Shown here: positions 12,063-21,999 of the stretch, piece by piece
Layout: each line of letters starts with the position of its first letter
Position numbering within the stretch: position 1 is the first letter of the stretch
NCBI GenBank assembly: GCA_000507305.1
Contig: DF239227.1
Span: forward strand, 195,829 to 259,828
From: Breviolum minutum Mf 1.05b.01
Lineage: Eukaryota; Sar; Dinophyceae; Suessiales; Symbiodiniaceae
Direction of reading: 5' to 3'
DNA: 64,000 nucleotides
Program-made: the position numbers and the translations under genes
Notes under the pieces: model-generated
Databases searched by the model: none
The model's input: the letters and a program-made list of their open reading frames with translations, nothing else
What the model was told of the DNA's origin: nothing

Positions 12063-13484
12063 TCAAGTCTTTTTGCAGTTGGTGATCAACCATTCCATGC
12101 CTTCTTGCAAACCGTCGCCATTTTTGGCGCTACACGCTTGGATCTGCCACACGCGATCACTGATGCTGTCAAGCTCCATGGTTCCAGCAATTTCATCTGC
12201 GCTGGCGGCGCTCATCAAGTCCTACAAGACATGGTGACAAGGCAACGTGACATGGAAACACCAAGGGTTCTTTTGACCTCACACACTCCTACACCCTGGA
12301 AGATTAACATGGAACCTGAAAATGATGGTTGGGAAGATGATTTTACTTTTCAATTGGGTGATTGTTAGGTTCCATGTTAATCTTCCAGGGTGTAAACGCA
12401 ACGCATTCACTCAGGTCCTGCTTGTTTGCGAAGACTAGCGTCGGAATTCCTTTCGTGCAGCAGCCCATGACATGACACAAACACTTATCAAACCGACCCT
12501 TTGTGTAGTCTCAAAATCCTGCAATATTGAAGCTGGACTGGAAAGTCACAGTGATGGATGTAAGACATAAAATCATCAGTCCCATATATCAACATCTGAT
12601 GTTTTTGTTCCATCTCTCTCTTCTACCAATTGCTATACAGGGCTCCTGCCAGCTTCTCTTCACCCAGGAGAGCTCGGAGCTCCTGGCTGCTCTCTTGCAA
12701 ACGTCGCGTATCGGACGAGTCCACGACGTAGACCAAGCCCTACGTCGACCGTCGAATCAATGGGATGCAGTGACATGGCAATGACATGACATGGCATGGT
12801 ATGGAATGATGGTATGGCAAAGTGACTTCATGATGGGATGACCTGATTACTTGTGAATCTACAGGCTTCAGTCAATGATTATTATAAATTATCATCATCG
12901 GTATCTTTTCTTCGGTTCATGTCTTCTCCAAAATTGTGCAGACCGAGATGCATCTGTGCCCTCAAAGTAGTTGCTCCAATACGGGCGGATTGCTTCTTGG
13001 CCACCAATGTCCCACACGTTCCTCGGCTTTATGATGTAGCGATCTGAAAGATGCATCCAGAAAGTTTGCTACTCGTGGTCCAGGTAAGTATGTCCAAGTC
13101 TAAAATGAAAACTAAGAACATGAAGTCATGAAGGGCATGGAAACCTATCACCAAGGCAAGCAAGCTTCAACTTAAAGCCATCCTGCACGATGCTTTTGAT
13201 GTTGAAGCCCTGTGTAGGCATGGTATGGGTGATGTCTTCTGAGGTCAAGGTCTTGAGGATGGTGGTCTTGCCTGCATTGTCCAAACCCAGGACAAGGATT
13301 CGGGCTTCCGCATCATCCTGCAAAGAACATCAAAGCACCACATATAAGGACACAGCGACTATCATAGTGAGATGATGCGACATACTTGGGAAGATGATAT
13401 CCTCCTGTATGGAAAGGACGTCTGGGAAAAGGATTTGGCATGGGAGTCCTTCTTCATCTTCTTCAACAAGCCAATGAGCCCCAT
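12063..13484 (-). CDS. ARL3: ARL3-like small GTPase, copy B (6 exons)
   Basis: Second ARL3 copy. Exons: 13449-13484, 13162-13317, 12952-13026, 12646-12739, 12418-12449, 12063-12221 (552 nt, 183 aa). All GTPase motifs are present: [24 protein letters not shown] and ACSAK. Copy A has YFENTD where this copy has YFEGTD. The protein ends NCKKT-stop. Donors are GA, GC, GC, GA, GA, so this copy has no GT donor in the model. The intron before PTLVFANKQ sits eight residues earlier than in copy A. The last intron (12222-12417) contains a 105-bp inverted-repeat element. The exon 2/3 boundary has the same ambiguity as copy A. Confidence 0.88.
12290..12394. repeat. 105-bp inverted-repeat element inside an ARL3-B intron
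   Basis: Two perfectly complementary 28-bp arms (12290-12317 and 12367-12394) flank a 49-bp loop. The left arm begins TACACCCTGGAAGATTAAC. A diverged relative lies at 50805-50912. It is located inside the last intron of ARL3-B. The form fits a short non-autonomous MITE or introner-like element; no clear target-site duplication is visible. Confidence 0.85.
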
Positions 13485-14683
13485 CTTGGTTAGGAGATAC
13501 GAGCAGCAGTTTCAACAGTCGTTGAGCTAGAAGGCAGAAGCGTACATTTCACACCCCTGCCAGGGAGTTCTTTATTAGCATAATGGTATAATTCGAGCCA
13601 ATACATGCAGCAGTTTGTGCGTGTCATCAATGTGTGAGAGCAGCTTCAGCGCGGTTGACTTCTAAAACAAATCTAAGTCAAATGAATTCTTCCTAGTCAC
13701 CCGCGTTCCTGTTTCGTCGCACACTTTTGGATTCATGGCTAGTCTATGCCCATGCCATTCTTTGCCATTCCGCTAGTCTTGTTCAAATTGGGTGCGCAGT
13801 GCGAAAACCCTCGGTGGCAGATCTATGGGTTTGAGTCCAATCCCTTCTTTGAATAAGCAGGCCTACCAGCGGCAACCCTGACGCCCAAACACGGCTCAGC
13901 TGGGCGCACATTGATGTGATGATATCACCATAGCTTTGCTTCATGAATGGTCCTTACATGATGGGGACTTTACAAGCATATACTAATGATGCCAGTCATG
14001 ATGCAACAGCGTAGTACGTATAGGGTGTCCCATCGATTCCGATCCTGTCCTGCACATCTCCCAATGACATCCTACCTACCGATCCATTGGATACAGGATA
14101 CAGTACCAATTCTATCCCCTATCCCATGCATCGTTATTTGACACCTAAGGGACCTACTGCGTGGTATCACCAACACATCTAAAGATAGAGCTGAGATCCC
14201 CTACGCAACGCCATGCCCCCTGGCACCAGGGCGCTGGGAATGGTGACGTGACAAATTGTTGTCACCCTGAGATTTGACTGGGCCTGGTCCAAACCAGGAT
14301 CATATTATGACGAGACAGCATGTACTGCCAACACGTCAATAGCATCATCAATAGCATCAAGAGAAGAGTTTGAACAACTGGTTCACAAGCTGTACAAATC
14401 AAGCTCTTCGGGACCAGACTTCTTTCATGGCCATAACTTTTCAGATCCCCTGAGGAGCTGCTCGCCCCTTTCTTTTTCTTGCAATTTGCATGCCACGATG
14501 CAGTACTACGGAGGAACCTTCCGGAGAAATTGGATCAAAAATAATTCAGAGACCAGAAGGACTCTCAAGTGAGAACCCATAGGGTTTGCTCTTCGTTTGG
14601 TCAAAGATTGTGATACCGCAATGAATCATCCAACCCACGGTTGTTGACCTTAAGGTCAATGGTCAGCCTCTCCTTGTACCAGC
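13485..14683. other. Spacer between ARL3-B and atpC-3
   Basis: About 1.2 kb without a supported exon on either strand. The atpC-3 3' flank contains the TTCCGGAGAAATT block near 14519, shared with the other two atpC copies. Confidence 0.55.
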
Positions 14684-17600
14684 TTAAGCTGGGAGTTCAT
14701 CACGTGTGGCAGGGCCGAACTGGTCATAGGACACAGGGACGTCGGGCACGTCGCCGCTCTCCAACTCCTTCATGAAGTCTGATGCCACTGACTCCTGGGC
14801 ATAGTCATCGGGTGCATCTTCGCAGGAAAAGACGTCACACAGGCCATGTCAATCATGTAGGATCGCTGAGATATTGGTATGGATAGTTCATGTGTGTCTC
14901 AAAACAATGCAAGCCATCTGTCCATTCGCAGGGTGACTCTATCCTTGGAGGGTTAGTCAAACAACTATATATCATACATAGATGTGGTCAGCCCATCCCA
15001 AAGGCTTTGCTCCTCGTTGTCCATGACGCCGAGGCCAGGTCCGGCAGCGCCCTTGGCGTCGGCACTCTCAATGGCGTTGGCCGCGGCGGAGATCTCACAA
15101 ATCTCGGCAGTGATGGCAGCCTGACGCTTCCTGGGTCAAGAAGATGTGGCCTATGCCTATGCGGGTGAACTACTTGTTCTGAGTGACAGGACAGTTCCAA
15201 AATGCCTTTGCCAAACCTGAGAACTCTCACTGGCAAAACTTTCTTCCTTGAGCTGAGTCTCTTGTTGTAGGCCAACAGCAGCTTCTTTTGCAGACTTAGA
15301 CGTTCGAGCAACGGGACAAAAAAAGCTTCAAAATGTGCCGCAAGGCTTCAAGGCTTTGCTAAACGAAACTGCCCCAAAGCTGCCAATCTCAACGTAGCCC
15401 TTGTTGTGATCAACTGTTTATATACCAAACTATGGATTTTTTTGCACCGGCTTGTAGTACTCACTTCAGACACACAATTCAATAATGTAAGGCAGGCTAG
15501 TTAAAATACAGTCTAGAATCTGCCTGGACAGCTGGCTAACTGTGTCCTCTTAGCAAGCCAGACAACAAACAAAAAAACTGCACTCCCTCATCTATTTTCA
15601 TTCCCCCACCCACCAGAAGAACGCCTTCTCTCCTCCCCTCCCTGGTCTCATCACCAAGCAACTCCTTGGCGTTGTCGGTAGCTGCCTTCATGGCTGTCAT
15701 TCGGCTGGAGAGCTCAGAGGCTTGGGCATCGAAGAGCAAGGACAACAGCTGAGAGTTCAAGTACAAAGGCCTCACATACGCAGTCCCAGTGATGGCACCA
15801 CATAGATACTGATATACTGATACTATGGGTAGGTGGTTTGTGCTTGAAGTATCCTGAGGTGTCATAAAGGCCATTTGTGAAGTGTGGGACCTCAAGATTG
15901 TGCAGGTGGATGCCCAATTATTCTGAATGCAGCCCAATCACAGCATGGAGTTCAGGAGCACTGCGGGAGGCCTCAGCACTGGATATGTTTTTTTTCGTGG
16001 ATTGGGATGGATTCGGCAATTATAATAACATAATTTGACAATGACTTTGGACTTAAGGCAACCTGTTTGGGAGTGAAAGAGGGATACGACTTGGAAATGT
16101 GGGAGGTGGTGTCAGATGAAGCGATTTCAATCAGACGTCCATGCTCCATTGAATACCGTAACACATTTATTTCCGACAAGCAACTGGTCGAAAATCACAT
16201 CAGCCTGCTTGAGAAAACGAGAAAAGAAACACAAAGCCGGGTTGGGCGTCAAACACAAAACTCAGACATATTGAAATCACATCACACCATCGACGTCACA
16301 TTGCATCACATCATACTAAAACATTGGTATTAAAAATTGTAATTGATAAGCCGAGAAATAAAGGCATGCCTCAATGTCCTTGGCCTTTGCTGCCTTTACC
16401 TTCTCCTTCTCCACCTGCATGCAGAGGTATGGCCGCCACCGTGGTTTCATCGCGGGATTTCTCGAAACTTGATGTGATGGAATTCGAATTAGGATTGCAT
16501 GATGTTACCGTATGATTCTTGATGATTGTACATTGCAAAGAACATTCTAGACTAGACGCAGTTTGGCAACATCTTGAATCTAGATGAATCTAGCAGCTTT
16601 GGCTGGCCAAAATTTGGGGGAAGCGCCTTCAGCTTGCCATCTTCAGTGGTCAGCTTGAAGGTCTCATCTTCTGGATCTTCGATTCCAGTAGGGGAGAGGG
16701 GGAGCAAGGTACGGATCGCTGGCTCGTTAGAGATGAGATTGATGAACCTGGAGTAGGCGATCTCAACTTTGTCCACTTCACCTGACAAGAAGTAGTTCTC
16801 AATGGTCTCAGCAATATCTGTGGAGTCCTTGGCCCTGATAGTGTCCGGCATTGGCCAGAACTCCTCAGTGTAGTTGTAGTTCTCCTCGTTTGGGTCAACC
16901 GGGCAAAGCACTGCAGCCGAAGTAGCATTTAAGACACAAAGATAGCAAGGACATGCAAGGACCGAAGCAAAAAGGATGGATTAATTTGCATTTGCATTCA
17001 GTAGTTGGTGGTTGACTGGTCAAGATAATCAACTGTATGGAGTTGCCTGCCAAATTAAACAACGATTTGAACCCCTCCATTGATAGCCGGATGGTGGCAA
17101 GAAAGGGGAAAAAATTGAACATTTTTTCAACGGTTCTCCTGCTGCATGCGGGTGGTCAGTGCCTGCACACCCTTGCGGCCCACAATAAAGAGCTTTGGGA
17201 CAATGCCCTGCTCGTTGAGGTCCGTGATACGGGCCTGCAATCACTCCAATCAAAACATCTGATTCTCACTTGCTAAGATATTTTCTTCACACTGAATTTA
17301 CATCGAATCAAATGGGATGGAACAGCCCCGGCACAGAATTTCTGGCCTTCACCTTCTTGATCACGAAGGCGTTGTAAGGACCGCACAAACCTAGGGGGCT
17401 GTAAACAAGTTCAGCTATCCGAGTATAAAACAGGCTCAGCACCAAGCTGCTAATTTTTTAGCCTGCTGTATGCTGCTGTTTCTTCCCAAAAATCATCAGC
17501 CCATGCACAGGGCCTTTACTGGACGTAAAAATAGGAAGTCTAATGTTTTGTGCCTGTAAATCCTGGGGCAACTTTTGAGATTTTTTTTGTGAAATTTCAT

Positions 17601-18526
17601 GCAACCTTCCACTTACCCTTGATCCCAACTCCACCATTCGGCCATTTGCTCATATCCCACCCTTGCCTCGCTGACCAGTGATCATCAAGATGCCAACATT
17701 ATTCACCTTCTCTGGCACACGAAGCATAGGAAGGTCCGCCTCCAGGCCAGTGCCTCAGGAATTCGCTAAAGAATGGTAGGCAAGGAAACCTGATTCCTCG
17801 TCAGTTGGTTCTTGATTCACTGCCCTCCAGCAAACCTGGAACCTATAGATCCATAAGAATCCCAGAAGTAATGTCGTAAACGGTCGGAATTTCAAGGCAA
17901 TAAGCCCAACAAGCTCTTCATGCTATCAAGGAAACCCTTCAGCTTCTTCACCAAGCCCTTGATCATCGACAGCAACTCGTCACTGAAGGGACGGGCTTTC
18001 TCCACTCCGGCCTGTGCTGCACGCACCTGTTCCGGGACATGTCAGTGGCCGACGAAATAAGAAGAGAAGATGTTCACATAATCAAGTCTTCACAATACTA
18101 GTCCTGCAATTACAATAAGCAGATATAGACAGACATAGACATGAAAGCATAACTGAAGCGCCTTTGCGGCGGCCACCAAGCGCATGGCATCGGTCAACTT
18201 TCCGGTCTTTCCCACGGAGCTCCATCGATCCTTCAGGGCCTTGTCTCCTGCACACCTGCCAGCGGCCAGCACTTGCGTTTGAACGTCAAGGAACTCCAAC
18301 GGGCCATTGCAATTGGAGAAGGCACGTCAAGAACTCATTACTGTACCAAAAATTATTGATTCATCCCGACTTCGCTCTCACCCTTCCCGCGCCTGGCAAC
18401 CTTGGCCCTGGCATGCGGCCGGTTCACCTGCCCCACGAAATCCACCTCCTCCGGCCAGAAGCGGCTCAAGGACAGAACGGCCAAAGCCACCACTGCCACA
18501 CCGAAGGGCCACGATCCACGTGCCAT
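14684..18526 (-). CDS. atpC: Plastid ATP synthase gamma subunit, copy 3 (14 exons)
   Basis: Third tandem copy. Exons: 18382-18526, 18162-18247, 17936-18026, 17667-17753, 17347-17390, 17139-17234, 16627-16884, 16370-16414, 16185-16204, 15942-15971, 15660-15770, 15262-15294, 14998-15130, 14684-14794 (1290 nt, 429 aa). The protein is nearly identical to the other copies. A 3-nt deletion in exon 1 removes one residue of the leader. Donors are 4 GT, 6 GC and 3 GA; exons 2 and 8 end at GC donors where copies 1 and 2 have GT. Introns 4-6 are unlike those of copies 1 and 2, but intron 1 is nearly identical to copy 1 and intron 2 to copy 2. The 20-nt and 30-nt exons are conserved. A leader-like relict lies 44-55 nt upstream. 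Confidence 0.92.
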
Positions 18527-18569
18527 GATTGAGCTAAGGGTGTTTGGAGCGGCGAAGGGGCTTCACGTC

Positions 18570-18581
18570 TGAGCCAAAATG
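18570..18581 (-). promoter_or_regulatory. Possible relict of the dinoflagellate spliced leader, 5' of atpC-3
   Basis: The minus strand reads CATTTTGGCTCA, a perfect 12-nt match to the DinoSL 3' part, starting 55 nt upstream of the ATG. Just above it the strand also reads GAGCTCAAAA and TTGTCTCAAG, each resembling the leader end TTGGCTCAAG, which could be tandem relicts from repeated recycling. Confidence 0.5.
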
Positions 18582-20347
18582 TGTTTTGAGCTCCTTGAGA
18601 CAAGGCAGTATCTGTAACGTTTCCTCCTTCCCGCGTACAACTTGTAACAAGCTCTGCCATTGACCTGCTTGCGATTGGAATTCCACCCGGTTTAGAGTTT
18701 CACTGTTTCGCTAAAGGATACCATTGCGTCCGCCACACTCAACGTTCAACGGGCCTGGGATTGCCACCATGGCTTCTCCCATCCAACCCATGTGCTGACC
18801 GCATGGTTAAGGTGGGTACGTGGCACCACGTACCAATCATACATCACTGCTTTGAATTACATAAACTGCTGCTATAGTCACAGCGCGCCGGCACACATAC
18901 AACACCGCGCTCCACCAACATTATCAACTTGTTGCTGAGTCACCTTTGAATGAAGAAATTGAGCTGCCTGCCAATTTGCTTGTGTCATCTTTTGTCCAAA
19001 AATAACAAAACGCAGCCACAGACATGCGGACAAATTGTTGTAGTTAGTTGCACGGCACGACTGAGAAAGTTAGTTTGAAGCGATTCTGACGATATCGATA
19101 TGTGTAGGTCCTCGTACCCATGTACTGATATTCAATGGGGTTTGGAAGCAAAACAATATATACAGATATACATACAAAATCTACTGGGTATGGCTGGCAA
19201 GTTACCGTGAATAGGTGGGATCTCCAATCAAGAATTTCAACATGGCAAAGTTGCAGTTTCCACTGCAGTTCCATGAGTAGATATGAGTAGGACCTACTTA
19301 CCACAACCTCCCTGGATCCTAAAGTGCAAGGGACCTGGTAGCCGTTGCTCCACACTGAGCTTCCCAAGCTTGCATCTGATGGACCTATGGACGCCTGTTG
19401 GCAGTGCCCATGTCTTAGGAGACTGGACTTACTATTGGGCTCCTCCGGATGCAAAAAAAACACAACCCGTAACCCGTCATAAGATTCTGAGATGTTGATG
19501 TAGCACATGGATGCACATGGCATCAAGCATTTAATGATTCTTGATGCCACATCTTGCGCAACTCCTTTATGATTAGGGAAGAGGAACTCACATCTGACAC
19601 GTGGCAAATACACCTGGATAAGCAGTGAAAGCATGGGTAAACACCTGAGATCTTCCCGTTTGGCTTTCTGCAGGTGCAGCAAGTCAACAATCCAAGCAGG
19701 CCTCACTGATGATGGGACTGGTAGCACGAACAGGACCTGGTACGGCATGTGACGCTGCGATGAAACAAGGAATGGGGAGTGAGGTCTATTGGCAGAATGA
19801 TGAATGATGCATGCCGATTGGTGCTGTGTACCCTGTCGTTGGTCACTATCTTCCAATTTGAAACGAATTAGTCAACAATGATTCAATGATGGTGCAAGAA
19901 TCAGATGCCTTTGCACATTCCAGCTTTGCTCAAACAAGATCCTGAAAGATTCATCCTTAACCTCTTCGATGACCAAGAATTCCCCTGGTGCCGCGGCTAC
20001 CCCATGCTGCCTGGAGGAAGAGCGCCTGCAGGAAGAGCACCTGGAGGAAGAGGCCTTGGTGCCATTGAAGGTTGGAAGGTCAACTTTAATGTTGCAATTC
20101 CATGCAATTCCAGGTGCAAATATATAAGAACTTGTAGTTCAAAAAGACCTTCCTGGGTTTGACCTCGTTCACTGGGAGCTTGCTTTCTCAGGAAAGTTTT
20201 TTGCCTTCACCGAGGCTTGGGCAAGGTTTGGTTGGTCCACCGTGCTTGAGGCTGCCTCAGCACAGCAGTCCAATCCAGCAATGAATTTGTCATCTTGTGT
20301 CATGGCATCATCCGCTGCGTCCTTTACTGTTTCGATTTATATGTATC

Positions 20348-20370
20348 TATATATATATATATATATATAA
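20348..20370. repeat. TA dinucleotide microsatellite
   Basis: About 11 TA units, imperfect at the edges. Similar short TA runs occur near 55861, 63120 and 63203. Confidence 0.8.
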
Positions 20371-20999
20371 ATATACGTATACATTGTTTGTAAATGTTTG
20401 AAGCTCTTTTTGCTTTGTCTCAGGAGGATCTCCAGTTTTTAATTCAAAGTCAACATCAATTAAAGGCTCAACATCCTTAGTGCCAAGCCCTATCTCTGGT
20501 GACAATCTCTCCACCGATTCCTGTCAAAATCCCCAATGTGAATCCGCCAACTGTCATGAGACCAAACCATGACACGACATCCACATCTTCACTTAACCTT
20601 CCGGGGTTTTTTTGTTGAGCAAAACATCAACGCCCCATTTGAAACTAACACGGATTTCCTAGCATGGAAGCTGAAAAGACTTGATCCATGCGCCTGATGG
20701 ACTTCAGGGCTTAGCCTGAAGCGCGGACTGGCCCAATCATCTTGTCATAGCAAAGTTCATATGAAAAATTGAAGAATGGTCAACTATAAGGGACAATATA
20801 CATATATGAGCCATTCAGTTTCAACTCATGTCGAATGTGTTCCAAGCACTCGAGCCCAGCGATTCTTCTTTCAGAAACCAACAAAAACATGTCAGGCACG
20901 AGTCAACAGATGAACTACATTTTTACCCTTCACCATGTTTCAACCCAATTTGCCTGGCTATACGGCTATACCATAATTACTGGATGTCCCTGCCATGCT

Positions 21000-21461
21000 T
21001 CACCAATGAAGCCGAACTGGGGCCCCAGACTGATGCCCCATCTGTGGTGGTGAGTATTGTAACACCGGCACCGTGGATGCATGGCTTTGAGGCGACAGCA
21101 CCGCAGGTGGGGGAAACGACAATGGTGGGGAGGTGGGTGGCATACCCAAGGCTGGTCCTGTAGCACCCGAATAGTCTGCGTAATCTGAGAAGTGATGTGA
21201 TCCTTCGCCCAAGGTTTGTACTCCACCAATCATTTCCAAACTTGGACTTGTTGGACCATCATCTGGTAACAAATGTTGGAGCAATAAGGGATGACCCCCA
21301 AGACCAAACGCCTCAGGAGTTTCAGGAATCCAACTGGTGTATGGTGCCTCCCCTGACTCCGCGGGCGATGCAGCCGGGTAGGAAGGATACTCGGGAACAT
21401 CCGAGGCGCCCTCCTCCTCGACGTCATCCGGCTCCGATAAGGGCGTAGGCCTCAGGCATAT
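21000..21461 (-). CDS. Last exon of an unidentified Pro/Ser-rich protein
   Basis: From an AG acceptor (TTCCAG) the frame runs 154 codons to a TGA at 21000. It starts ICLRPTPLSEPDD, then has an acidic, Pro/Ser/Tyr-rich low-complexity composition with repeated SP and PP pairs (PPTSPPLSFPPPAVLSP). No domain was recognised. The length, composition and clean acceptor argue for coding, probably a disordered C-terminal tail. The upstream exons of this gene were not located. Confidence 0.5.
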   Translation of the reverse strand: MCLRPTPLSEPDDVEEEGASDVPEYPSYPAASPAESGEAPYTSWIPETPEAFGLGGHPLLLQHLLPDDGPTSPSLEMIGGVQTLGEGSHHFSDYADYSGATGPALGMPPTSPPLSFPPPAVLSPQSHASTVPVLQYSPPQMGHQSGAPVRLHW

Positions 21462-21999
21462 CTGGAAGTGTTACAGGACTAAAATGAAGCGATTATAGGC
21501 ATTCACAATCTAAAAAAGCATGTACTAAAGCGATCATTTGTGGTTGAATCATCTTGAACTGTTTCAAATCAGTGGCATCGAGGGATAGGAATGGTACAGT
21601 AGCTGTGATGACAGCTGTGTATTGCCTGAAAGACATTTGAGATGATGCTACAAAATACCGAAACTGAATTACAAAATACCTGACCTAAGTTCCAAACAAT
21701 TTGTGGCAAATGCAACCTGTTTTCCATCCAACACGCTAGCGCTGCATTTGTGGTTGGTCGCCCCATCATCTTGACAGGGCTGGACCAACAGGATTCCGAC
21801 GGTGGTGCGCTAGCGGTCTGCGCCGGGCGCGTGTCTCATAGATGGTCAACGATGATGTCTTCGAAGCATTGCAATGTGTATATAGATATTACCTCATATG
21901 TCATGTATCTAATATCTACAGTCATTTGTGCATATACATATATGCATATATGCATACATGTACATCTATTTAAAAATATACGTGCATGAAACATGTATG

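Larger units (their letters stand above)
18527..20999. other. Gene-poor stretch upstream of atpC-3
   Basis: Apart from the leader-like relict, no exon could be supported. A 270-codon minus frame (19044-19856) has no recognisable domain and a composition unlike the window's real exons, so it was not called. A TA microsatellite lies at about 20348-20370. Confidence 0.5.

Noticed and set aside
19044..19856. 270-codon open frame on minus
   Set aside because: It has no domain, its composition is unlike the real exons here, and conserved genes in this window are split into short exons. It includes AT-rich non-coding stretches; judged a chance frame.
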